A stretch of DNA of 64,000 bases. Origin: Leptasterias polaris (lineage: Eukaryota > Echinodermata > Asteroidea > Forcipulatida > Asteriidae). The notes under the pieces are model-generated. The model did not search any database. It saw nothing but the letters and a program-made list of their open reading frames with translations, and was not told the DNA's origin. A program made the position numbers and the translations under genes. The stretch's first letter is position 1. The number at the start of each line of letters is the position of its first letter. Of this stretch, positions 34,567-44,254 are shown one piece after another. Location: positions 124,001 through 188,000 of the forward strand of contig JAZGTN010000225.1 in the NCBI GenBank assembly GCA_037783415.1, in the 5' to 3' direction.

Positions 34567-35845
34567 TAAGGCCAAAACAAAAAAATTGTTGAGTTGCCCT
34601 CCAGTAAAAAAATTTGAAGGGGTCGGTCGGTCGGGATTTTTTTTTTTTTTTTTTTTTTACCTTGACTGTCATTTGAAGATTGAAATGCATTGGAACTAAT
34701 CCCAATCAATATACAATGATGTACTAGTGTGCAGAAGTACATAAAGAATGAAAAGACAAGAAACATTTAACTTCATATCTTTTATAATTTGTTTTCAAAC
34801 ATTTTATACACTTTTTCCTGGATCCTTGGTCACACATCCCGCCCATTTCTTTTGAAGCTATAACCATTTCAAAGTGCATTCTCTAAGGGCCATTCGGTGG
34901 TTTAAACCAGCCAAATGTGTTCACCTAGCTCTTAGCTTGCCTTGCGTGTTTTGGATGTTCAAACAAACGATCTTTTAAAAATATATTTCAAACAATAATT
35001 GTGCGACTTACTCCGAATTACTTTCCGCGATGTGTGCCGGGCGCCGCCATTTTGGAATGATCCAATCATGCCAATCAAAATACCATGTCATCGGCCGGCT
35101 GGTGGGCGGAGCGAGGGTGCGAACATTTCAATGGTTGCTTTACTTATACGCTCCTCCCACAGTCTGGCCGGCCGATGACGTCGTAGTTTGATTGGCATGA
35201 TTGGGATCATTCCAAAATGGCGGCGCCCGGTACTCATCGCGGAAAATAATTCGGAGTAAGTTGCACAATTATTGTTTGAAATATCCTATTGAAAAATTAT
35301 TTGTTTGAACATCCAAAACACACAAGGCAAGCTAAGAGCTAGGTGAACACATTTAGTTAACACAAGTTCTAAAAATGACCGTTTGATCTGGTACTTGCGC
35401 TCAAAACAAGTGTTGGGTACCACCAGTGAATCCGCTTCTTGGCTCAAGCGAATTCGGGCTGTATGCCAGCGAATTCTGTCTGCAGGCAGTTCATGTCATA
35501 TGCTATTGCGTGGGATCAATCTTCCTCCATGATCCGAGGTACCGTAGATGGCCGGGCACGTTGCGTACGACTACGAGTGTAGCGGCACACAAAACACAAA
35601 ACGTAAAATATCGACATCTTGCATGTTTACTTTAAAATCTTTGCTTTGCAAAATTGTTTCAGCTTATTTGGAATAAATATATTCGTTTTAGATTGGTTAA
35701 ACACAGATAATGTGTAAGTTTCATAAAAAATGAAAAAACGGGGGGGGGGGGGGGGGGAAAAAAAAAAAAAAAAAACCGACCCGAGATTTCAGCATTTTTG
35801 GGTCGGTCGCGGAGGGCAACTCAACATGTTTTTTTTTTTGGCCTA
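34567..35845. mobile_element. outer inverted-repeat element (host of nested MITE)
   Basis: The left arm (about 34567-34660) reads AAGGCCAAAACAAAAAAATT, GTTGAGTTGCCCTCC, GGGGTCGGTCGGTCGGG and T22. The right arm (about 35740-35845) is its inverse: G18-A18, ACCGACCCGAGATTTC, GGGTCGGTCGCGGAGGGCAA, CTCAACATG, TTTTGGCCTAA. It encloses about 1.1 kb that includes the 34913-35354 palindrome. It is non-coding and looks like a non-autonomous element. Confidence 0.65.
34913..35354. mobile_element. 442-bp fold-back MITE
   Basis: It is a near-complete palindrome. The arms AAATGTGTTCACCTAGCTCT...AGCTTGCCTTG and CAAGGCAAGCTAAGAGCTAG...GGTGAACACATTT pair. So do the inner blocks CTTACTCCGAATTA, GGGCGCCGCCATTTTGGAAT and CAATCATGCCAATCAAA with their complements. 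The centre (about 35100-35160) is GC-rich (CGGCCGGC). No coding capacity. Confidence 0.9.
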
Positions 35846-35871
35846 ATCTGTGTAATTCGTAATTTGGTTAA

Positions 35872-35999
35872 AGTCCGGAGTTTACATTCGGTTCCGGGTC
35901 ACTTTGACAAGGACTCCGGGTCAAACTGACCCAGAAACGGGTCAGGCCCGGAACCCGGAGTCAAGGTCAATTCTGACTCAGGGAGTTTTTAGAGTGTTC
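35872..35999. mobile_element. short GGGTCA-family element
   Basis: It contains GGTTCCGGGTCACTTTGACA, GACTCCGGGTCAAACTGACC and the family terminus GGGAGTTTTTAGAGTGT. It abuts the outer inverted-repeat element. Confidence 0.55.
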
Positions 36000-36105
36000 G
36001 AAAGTTTAGTCTGCTCCATTGTATCATCTCCACAACAGAAAACGTATTAGTAAGTAGTGATCATTTAGATCATTTACTATTTGAATCCATGTAATGGTTA
36101 CTGAT

Positions 36106-36203
36106 CGTCTGAATTGTTGTAATGGACTACTTTATGGACTGTCAATTGTACGAGTTACAGAGGATTCAAAATGTCGCAGTTCGGCCGGTTCTGAATTCTG
36201 ACT
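36106..36203 (+). pseudogene. small non-LTR reverse transcriptase fragment
   Basis: The frame CNGLLYGLS shifts by one base into LQRIQNVAVRPVLNSD. This matches the CNSLLAGLP...LQSVQNAAARLL block of the better copy at 31414-32049. Confidence 0.6.
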
Positions 36204-36689
36204 GATGGTGTCATGTACCTCATAACCTAGTAGCTTTATACACAGGCTTTCTACTAAAGGCAGGGTACCCTTACGGTAAATGCCAAGGACCAGTATCCTC
36301 ACTTGGTTTAATCCCCATATGCATACAAAACAAACCTTTGAAAATATTTGCTCAATTTGTCAGTATTAAAAGTTGCAAGAAAATAGGTGGGGGAAAATAA
36401 ATGCCTGAAGCCTTTCTCATATTCAAATTTTGGGGTGCAAATGTTTTCTCCTTCTCTAAAACTACATTACTTACAAGGGGCATTTCTAGCAATGTTTTAT
36501 AATATCAAAAGCTCCCCAGTGCTCTTTGCCAAGAAAACTTGTTATGGTTATCAGATTTTGGAGTAATTACAAAACATGTACAATCTCTTTAAGTTTAGGA
36601 CTGATTTTAAGCTTTTATTCATATTTTTTAAATGTCATGACCTTGCTCACATTTTGAAGTTCAAACTTAAACCACTTTTTTCTGAGGAA

Positions 36690-36965
36690 TATTTCTTTCT
36701 GAAATGAAGTCATTTACTCGACAAAAACTTGATTTGAAAACCTGAAAGGAAAAACAGCAACAGCTGATTTTGGTTGTTAAGGACAATGTGTTTACAATCA
36801 TGATAAAAACTGCGTGTGGTTGTCATGGTTTTCACTAATTTCTCCTGACTCACACAACGGATTAAGCCCAAATTTTTTCAGGTTTGTTATTTCATGTTTA
36901 GTGTTGATCTCAAAAGACATGAACACTGCCTGTGACTATTGGTCAACAATCCTTTCTTTAAAGGA
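36690..36965 (-). mobile_element. reverse-oriented copy of the TTAAAGG-ended MITE family
   Basis: It contains AACAGCTGATTTTGGTTGTT, CACACAACGGATTAAGCCCA and AATTTTTTCAGGTTTGTTAT, ending near CTTTAAAGG. It is the reverse complement order of the 46132-46499 copy. Confidence 0.55.
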
Positions 36966-37144
36966 ATAAATTACTGTTAGAAGTCAACGAATTGTCACAA
37001 CCTCAGGGCAACAGGTGAAGTTTTGTTGGAATATCCAGAAGGCAAGATGTTGCCTAATAGGAGACCGTGATTTTTATTCAGCTGCACATATTTTGTGGAA
37101 TTATTTGCCATTTGACATTCGCAATTTCCACTGACAGTAACACT

Positions 37145-37245
37145 CTGTTCTTAATCAGATTCCGGATCATATTGACCCAGAAGTGTGTCCGGACCCACGG
37201 GACCCGGATCTGGGTAGATTCGGACCCATAAGTTTGCAGATTCTA
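37145..37245. mobile_element. remnant of the GACCCGG family
   Basis: ATTCCGGATCATATTGACCC, AGAAGTGTGTCCGGACCC and GACCCGGATCTGGGTAGATT. Termini are lost. Confidence 0.4.
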
Positions 37246-37267
37246 GAAAGACAAATCTATATTAACC

Positions 37268-37334
<67 letters not shown>

Positions 37335-37335
37335 T
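37268..37335. repeat. (TTTA)n microsatellite
   Basis: About 16 tandem TTTA units. Confidence 0.95.
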
Positions 37336-37339
37336 AAAA

Positions 37340-38335
37340 TATATTTTATACAGGATATGTAAAATCAGCTCAGAGGCTGTTTTCGACATGGTCCTGTTAT
37401 AAAGAACATAATTACCATATAAATGTTTTAAAAAATGGCACGTTACTATTGCGGCTGATGATGTCCACTAACAATATTGATAAGGTTTCTTATATGAAGT
37501 CTGTCTCCCCAATGTAAAACATTCATAGGTTGAAAACCCACATGGATCAAGAGCTATTGGAATATGAACACATGGTGCAGTACGGCCCTGTAAAATTCAG
37601 TTCCCCAGCCATATCCCAAGTCCCTCATTTCAGAATGTGCTCAGAAGACAAACTATCCCGATCATTAATGAACTTTCAGTTACTCTTGATAAAGGATAGC
37701 TCCCATGATTCTAATGTTTAATTCATAGTTTTCCACAAGACTCATTGCGGTGTGGTTTGGCATCGTTTGGCATTGTATGATTTTCCACTGTTTTTACCAT
37801 TAAATGAATACAGGAAATAATTCGTCCTATCCAGTCAGTCGCCATATCACTTATTTTTCCCCCTCCCCTAACAATCCTCACGCAACTCCCTTCCTCAACT
37901 GAGCATAATGCACACAGGGGGTTTGGCAAAATTACCGGGTTTTAATTTTAGATTGGCAAACCAAGCCTCGTCAGCAAGAATGAAATGTTTACCTCTGTTC
38001 GTCCGCGGTTTTCTTTTAAATAATGCCGCTTTTTACCATGACTCGGGTCGGTGCTCTACTGAAGACAAAGGGTTATTTTAGTATAATTACCGGTTGTCAT
38101 TTTAAAATGATAAAAGAAGCTCAGTCAATAACGAGTCCTGTCGAACATGGCCGCTTTTAAAGGATTACAGGGAAGGAGCATGTGATTGGCGTTCGTGACG
38201 GCATGCAATAATACTTAGCATTGGCATGATGGCTTCAGAAATAAATAAAAAAATATGTCATTTTATTTAGAGTGATGGCACGAACTAAAACAGCAGCAGG
38301 GATGTAGACAAACACTTCTAAGCTCGCCTTAGAAC
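37340..38335. other. noncoding stretch, nothing recognised
   Basis: No protein-like frame. A GGCCGCTTTTAAAGG segment lies at about 38149. Confidence 0.4.
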
Positions 38336-38617
38336 TTTCCTGTTACTCTGTGATAAGAGGGGCGGGGCTAGGGGCTTGGTGGGGTGACCCATTTCGGTTG
38401 ACAGTTCACAGTCAGAGTCTCATTGGTTCTTTCCTGTTACTCTGTGATAAGAGGGGCGGGGCTAGGGGCTTGGTGGGGTGACCCATTTCGGTTGACAGTT
38501 CACAGTCAGAGTCTCATTGGTTCTTTCCTGTTACTCTGTGATAAGAGGGGCGGGGCTAGGGGCTTGGTGGGGTGACCCATTTCGGTTGACAGTTCACAGT
38601 CAGAGTCTCATTGATTC
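38336..38617. promoter_or_regulatory. 94-bp triplicate with GC box and inverted CCAAT
   Basis: Three nearly identical 94-bp copies start at 38336, 38430 and 38524. Each contains GAGGGGCGGGGC (Sp1-type GC box), GTGACCCATTTCGGTTGACA and TCATTGGTTC (inverted CCAAT; ATTGATTC in the third copy). The array sits about 1.15 kb upstream of the first receptor ATG and just upstream of a codon-like segment, so it may be promoter or enhancer sequence. It could also be a simple minisatellite. Confidence 0.5.
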
Positions 38618-38623
38618 TTTCAG

Positions 38624-38805
38624 TAGAGATTAAGAGGCACCTCATTTACCTTAATCTACATCATCAGCGAGCCACCGTTTTCTTTTATCAACCTCTTGTC
38701 TCGTACAAGACTCACTCATGGAGGAAGGACCCCATGAAGATGGTCCTCTGCGGACCCATCATCAACTCCCACATCAGCACTTCCAACACCATCAGTGCTG
38801 ACTGA
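38624..38805 (+). other. possible coding exon, C-terminal
   Basis: After an acceptor-like TTGATTCTTTCAG (to 38623), the frame stays open to TGA at 38803-38805. It has many C-ending codons and protein-like segments (SYKTHSWRKDPMKMVLCGP, NSHISTSNTISAD). No family is recognised. The same DNA is also open in another frame, so this is weak. Confidence 0.25.
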
Positions 38806-39023
38806 GTCATCACATTCAAGAGACGTCAACAGACTTCACAACTAAGACATACAATTGTATAGCTTCTTGCAGTTAATGTACAGCTTCCAATTATGTCACC
38901 AACAGTGTTTCATCAGTTATACAAAGTTCTTTTTCATTATGGCTTAAAATTGACAGACAAAATCAAGCTCTATATTATATTCTCTAGTATATAGACATAG
39001 TCCGAGGTAATTTCCTCAAATTG

Positions 39024-39109
39024 TTACCCCGCTGGAAACACTGGCACCGCTCCCACCACAGCCTGCCTTTCCAGTGCTGCTGCTTTGAGTTCTTCGGTAA
39101 ATGCATAAC
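39024..39109 (-). other. possible terminal exon
   Basis: On the - strand an acceptor (tttcatatctag, AG at 39111-39110) precedes a frame YAFTEELKAAALERQAVV...VFPAG with TAA at 39026-39024. Composition is very protein-like, but no partner exon was found and the opposite strand also has splice-like signals. Confidence 0.25.
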
Positions 39110-39684
39110 CTAGATATGAAATAATAAAACTCATAATTGTTTGCAGAGTTTCCTAAAGAGAGTTCAAAAAACAGGTAAGTGTTAAATTATTTATACTATT
39201 GAAAATTTGATGAAAATATAAGGAAAGTAGGGGACACCCTTTCCTACACATCTTCGGCTATTATTATTAAGAAGGGATTATGCTATTTATTATTATCATC
39301 ATTTTGTAGATGCCTGCTTGTTTGAAAAAGTGGCTATCTTCCTGGACGTGTCTCGCATGAAATATTAATAGTCCAAAATCGCATATTTATAACCGAACAA
39401 AATATTTTTTTAAACGGCAGACTAAATAGAATGAATGTATGCACGCAGTCCTGGCTGTAATATAAACTGAATTCATTGTGGTAAAATATACCATTACTCC
39501 TGAATGTTTGCATTAATTGAACCAACATCGGAGAGATAGTGACTGTGCCATGCATGCAGCAAGTCATGTACCCATCCAACAATCTTATTGGTTAATAGAC
39601 GCACACTGATTTACCGCCCAATCGTGATAAGCCTCCACACGCCCTCTAGCGTCCGGTAGGGACCCCTTCGCACCAGAGAAACTG

Positions 39685-39723
39685 TATAAAGCAAACGGAG
39701 CGACGTGTTGCCAAGCTCACATT
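39685..39723 (+). promoter_or_regulatory. TATA box and initiator before receptor 1
   Basis: TATAAA at 39685-39690 is followed by an initiator match TCACATT at 39717-39723 (A at 39719), 34 bases from the first T of the box. The resulting 5' UTR to the ATG at 39769 would be about 50 bases. A competing reading is the acceptor CCATCACTTAG at 39727-39737. Confidence 0.5.
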
Positions 39724-39768
39724 ATTCCATCACTTAGCGTGGCTCGTACGAGCGCCGTATTAGCGACG

Positions 39769-40869
39769 ATGTGCAACTCGACAATCTCAGCCGTGGGCTG
39801 CGCGTATTTTCTCGGAAAAAACGTTTCCGAGGAGGGAGTCGACGAACCCGATAGCTGGATAGATTCGTCGGCGAGCGTCTTCGCCTCGTCGGACCCTGAG
39901 GTTCTGAACCCAATAAACTTTCTCCTGTGGCTGTTATGGGCTCTTATAGTCTTTGGAAACATCCTGGTTATGTCGGTAATCGTAAGAGACAAGGAGCTGT
40001 TATTGAAACCAGCCAATATATTCATATTGAACCTTGCGGCCTCCGACCTGTTGGTGGGGATTATCTCAATGACTTTTCAGAATATCTGGCAGCTCAAGGA
40101 AGATTGGATTTTCGGGGAGCTCATGTGCAAGTGCTGGACCATCGTGGACTTCTCCGCGGCTACGCAGTCCGCCTTCGCCATCGTCCTCATAAGTTTCGAC
40201 CGTCTCATGCTAGTCTCGACGGGTCTGAAATACAAGCAGTATATCACCATTCCAAAAACCTGCATACTGGTCATTGTGACGTGGGTGATTTCTCTCCTCA
40301 TTAACGCCATCCCTATTTTACTCTCAGATAAACTGTTTGGTCCCTGGGTGAACTACTCGAACGAATGTGATTTCGGGGTGTCGTACCAACTCGGCTACCA
40401 ATGGCCAATGTTCATTCTGTCTTTCATTGTACCTATTATATTGGTGGCATTTTTCAACATAACTGTCTATAATAACATTCGGCAGAGAGCAAGACGTTTT
40501 CAAGGCAGAAGTACATCTGACTTTAAGAAACATCGCAAGGCGGCTGTCACATTAGCCTTAATCGTGGGGGTCTTCTTGATCTGCTGGGTGCCATATTGGA
40601 TTAACAAATTCACCCAAATCATTAACATAGACAATCTGGACAACAAAGCGCTATCTGATGCATTAGCGTATTTGCTGTGGTCTAACAGCGCCATTAACCC
40701 CTTTCTGTACGCTGTGACGAATCCTCGGATTAGGTCAGGAATGCTGTACATTTTACGCAAACCGCTGCCGAAAAGGTTTTATGCTCACAACAGACGGCAA
40801 CGTGGAACCCTCGACTACAACCTTGGCGAGACGAACATGACAAAGATTACCCGACAAGATGGGGATTGA
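39769..40869 (+). CDS. aminergic-type GPCR, histamine H3-like, intronless (receptor 1)
   Basis: A 366-residue rhodopsin-family receptor of the plasma membrane, expected to couple to G proteins. Segments: TM1 about 50-72 (GN, N64), TM2 83-105 (NLAASDLLVG, D93), TM3 117-143 with disulphide Cys120 and amine-anchor Asp127, TM4 163-186 (W172), TM5 208-234 (P222), TM6 256-281 (CWVP, 272-275), TM7 292-318 (LLWSNSAINPFLY, N310-P311). Cys200 is the loop partner of Cys120. N-glycosylation sites are N3, N18 and N195. The LLWxNSAxNP block and SAFxIVLISxDR in TM3 are closest to H3/H4 receptors. However, DRY is DRL (144-146), the TM5 Glu of H3/H4 is Ser218, and loop 3 is short (about 17 residues). Start: the ATG at 39769 has A at -3; the frame is open upstream to a GTG at 39739. 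The ligand is unknown; histamine or another amine is an inference. Its paralogue lies 3.4 kb downstream. Confidence 0.92.
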   Translation: MCNSTISAVGCAYFLGKNVSEEGVDEPDSWIDSSASVFASSDPEVLNPINFLLWLLWALIVFGNILVMSVIVRDKELLLKPANIFILNLAASDLLVGIISMTFQNIWQLKEDWIFGELMCKCWTIVDFSAATQSAFAIVLISFDRLMLVSTGLKYKQYITIPKTCILVIVTWVISLLINAIPILLSDKLFGPWVNYSNECDFGVSYQLGYQWPMFILSFIVPIILVAFFNITVYNNIRQRARRFQGRSTSDFKKHRKAAVTLALIVGVFLICWVPYWINKFTQIINIDNLDNKALSDALAYLLWSNSAINPFLYAVTNPRIRSGMLYILRKPLPKRFYAHNRRQRGTLDYNLGETNMTKITRQDGD

Positions 40870-41867
40870 GGCTGTGATCCTGGAGACATTTGTACAGGCG
40901 GGGAGTGTGTTTTGTCTTCAAGGCGAGCAAGACTGTAGGGTCTTCGTGATATTCGTAAGTGTACGTGGGTTGCTATCTTCTGATGAAGGCGGTTGGTACC
41001 TCAGCCACGAACTACTTGTTGCAACGCGTCGCCTCAATGCCTGTAATGTGTAATAATGTGTGTGAGGGTGTTTTGTACAGTGCAAGGTAACCGTTTTGTT
41101 TTTATCACGAACCACCGGGGTTGACAGATTGTTTGTAGGTCAATTAATTATTGCAACACCAAGTATATCAGCAGAGAATGCATTTGATACTGTCACCAAG
41201 AATGTACGCACTAAAAGCGTGTGTTGAAGCTGTACAAAAGCTATATAGCCTTAAACCTTAGGAATGTATTAATTTAATTACGTGAACACTAAACAGTCTA
41301 CAGGACATGCTTTGTTACCCACAGGAATCCTATTAGTATAATATCATATTCACATACATACATTGAAAAGCTTAGAAATAATCGCCTATAAATAATCCAC
41401 CCCATGGCGTAGGTTAGCTGTGGTTACTTACGTACACAAAAACGTGGAAACATGTCTGTCCTTGTAATATGACGATCCTATGATATTAATTAATTTCAAG
41501 AATTAAACTTAGACTCCCCCCCCCAACTTAATATCGTGGATTTGTTAAACTAGGAGTAAAGGTTGGACAAAGTAATAATATTTATAATCGGTAAAGAATT
41601 GATTAATATTCAAATCAACTCTATTGATGACATTTGCAATGCAAATAATACTCGGAATAGACAAATTAAACTTTCATTCCGAAAAGGGCTGCTTTGTATA
41701 AATACAGTATAGGTTCAAGTCGCTTGAGAAATAACCCCGTCAGAAATACTGCCATCTACGAAATGAAATTGAGTTTACGCAAATTTCAAGAGACATAAAC
41801 TTGCAGAACAACAATTTTAACAAAACGACGACTCGGCTTGTCATGGTCAGTTTTAAGTGATGTTTGT

Positions 41868-41998
41868 TTTTGGAGTGTTGGGTCGGGTCCCACACGCAGT
41901 CGTGACACTCGTGTCTCTGAGCGAGGCACTTAACCATAATTGCTTTCACCTTCGGATTGGACAGTAAGCTGTGATGCACGTTGTGTAATGCTTGCATT
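41868..41998 (+). mobile_element. SINE-like head fragment
   Basis: GGGTCGGGTCCCACACGCAG, GTGACACTCGTGTCTCTGAG and CGAGGCACTTAACCATAATT follow the pattern of tRNA-derived SINEs (decayed B-box, then GAGCAAGGCACTTAACC-like body). Confidence 0.4.
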
Positions 41999-42130
41999 AT
42001 AGAAACATTATTTAGAAGAAAGTCAGAGAAAGGGCTTTTTCTCAGTGTTCCTGTTAAGTAAAATGCTCAACATTGTGAGAGTCACATTGCTTTGCAAACG
42101 TAGCTGTTTTCTTTCATAATTCCCCTTTAT

Positions 42131-42440
42131 TAAAAGAATAGTATGCCTCTTTTGGATCGGTTCGATTGTTTTAGTTCTATATCAATGTAGATATATACAA
42201 CAAAGCCAACCTGTAAAAGTTTCATATCAAAGGGTGGTACGGTTTCTGAGATATTGCTGAAAATCTGGAGCGGTTATGTCCAAGCAGGAAGAATAATCCG
42301 TAATTTGAATACACAATCTTAGAAACGTTTTATGCGAAAAACGTTTCTCAGATTATTATATATATATTTTTTCGTTTTCGAAAAATGTTAAATATTATCT
42401 ACAGCTGTAGCGCTTCTTACAAAGTAAGATTTTATGGTAA
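42131..42440 (+). mobile_element. copy of the TTAAAGG-ended MITE family, with hairpin
   Basis: It includes the hairpin AGAAACGTTTT-atgcga-AAAACGTTTCT (about 42320-42348) and ACAGCTGTAGCGCTTCTTAC, shared with the copy at 57790-57975 (TAGAAACGAT...ATCGTTTCTA, ACAGCTGCAGTGCTTCTT). Confidence 0.5.
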
Positions 42441-44206
42441 TTAATTTTGTAGTTACCAGAGGTACAACCTCGACTTCCCTTTAAATTCTCATACATCAAT
42501 CTAAATGGCGCCATATACAGTCCGGTATTGTGGCTGAAAACTTCTGCTAATTGTTTTGTTTTATTGTTTAACCTTTTACTAGTGTTTTCGCGACATGACC
42601 ACCTTAAGGCTATCAATTTTTATAACAGTTATAAAGCTGGACGGTTTTGACGAGTGTAGGTTTTCACTTCAAATGTTATATGAACCCGTTTCTATAAAGC
42701 GCAGATTTGGACGGTAAAAACGGACCACGATAAAAGTATATGTATTAAATCATTTTTATTGGAATATAATTAATATTTAGACTTTACCTTTAGTTGGCAG
42801 AGTAGGCTGCGTCAACGCAAAGTATAAACACGCAACTGTTTTATAAACGTTTGCCATATGCTGATGCCAAATAAAACCCCAGTCATTTACACAAACGCCC
42901 GTTCACAGGCACACAACCAGCTGCACAAATAACGTCAGAGCGAACTCCCCACATCACACTGTTACAACATCAACCCTCTTTCGGAAAGAATAAGTGAATA
43001 TAAAATGTAAACCTGGATGACATTTCATCCCGCATAATTTGTCAATTTATTACCACACCACGACCTACCCCCAAAGGGGGTACGTATAGAATTTCGCACG
43101 CCGAATCCCGCCTAAAAACATGAAAATTATCATCCAAAAAGGTGTCACAGCGTAAATATGTTGGCACAGAATGAAATGTCAATTTCATGCAGTTGTTGGT
43201 CTACCGTAACACAATCCGATGAGCGTTCTTCAGTAAGGTCCTTTAAAAAGGTGTGACCATGTATATTAAATAGTTTGACTAGTAGGCAAGCATACACAAT
43301 TTATTTCAATTTGTTGTAACCTAAGTATTTTTACATCTCTCTGGAGAGGCACTTTTATTTTATTTTTTGCTCGTTAAAAACAGTTCAGCATAGACTGGCG
43401 ATTGAGAATCCAAATTCAATGTCTAGGGGTGGCTGACAGTTTGTTTTGTGTACATCTTGCACAAAGACCGAGTGTTTTCTGGTACTGGGAATGTTTGAGA
43501 CGCAGCTTATCCAATTAATCTATAAACTCCCGGCCTCCCAGAGTTTGGTAGTGTTTCAAATAGGGGTGATTTAGAACCACCTGTTAAATTTAAAGACTGA
43601 AAAATATGTTTTTACTGATAATATTGCGAACAAAAAAGTAATTTATATTCAAATTGAGATAAATGGTGAGGAGCTCTAGTGATTTGTTGTTTTATCGTTC
43701 TGCTTACATTGCAAAATATAATATTTCAGCTGACAATCAATTAAGTATTATTTTTGCAACGTTCCATGTAACGTGATCTTGCATCTAGACGACACATCCA
43801 TCGATCGGTTACAAAATATGTACAAGAGGCCATCACAGATGAGTGTCCGAAAAGTGCTTACAGTGACAGTTCCGGGTGCCATGCAACCTTTTGAAATCAT
43901 AGAAACACCTTCGATCTGCCAGAGAATTAACCAACCAATCAACAATCAATATTACGAATAAAAGTTAGAAGTTGCACCAATAGGAACTCCTTGAGAGTAA
44001 AACGTCACCCGTTGGTTATCAACTGCACGTGACTGATTGGTCAGCTCGGTTGCATCACAACTGAATCCATATGTATTTTGAAACTGGATTGCAGTGATAT
44101 TATTTGCCAGATGTCATGGAGAATATCCAGCGACTCCAGGATGACCTAAAACAGTCCGCCCTCTTCCGTTGATTGAGATTACGCTTGGGTTCCCACTGGA
44201 CGGGGG

Positions 44207-44250
44207 TTTAAAAGACGAGACAGCCAAAGGCGCGTGGCATTTCATTTCCC
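44207..44250 (+). promoter_or_regulatory. TATA-like box before receptor 2
   Basis: TTTAAAAG at 44207-44214 lies about 30-37 bases before initiator-like GCATTTC/TCATTTC (44237-44248). That would leave only 11-18 bases before the ATG at 44255. Such a short leader favours use of the second in-frame ATG at 44291. Confidence 0.4.
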
Positions 44251-44254
44251 ATAA

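Larger units (their letters stand above)
40870..44200. other. intergenic DNA between the receptor paralogues
   Basis: Contains a possible ATTAAA poly(A) signal at 41502-41507, C9 at 41516-41524, a SINE-like head at 41868-41998 and a MITE copy at 42131-42440. A codon-like open frame at about 43773-43961 (+) has no recognisable family. No third receptor copy or receptor pseudogene was found. Confidence 0.5.

Noticed and set aside
39927..40304. 125-codon ORF inside receptor 1 in another frame
   Set aside because: Shadow of the receptor coding sequence, as are the antisense frames over both receptors.
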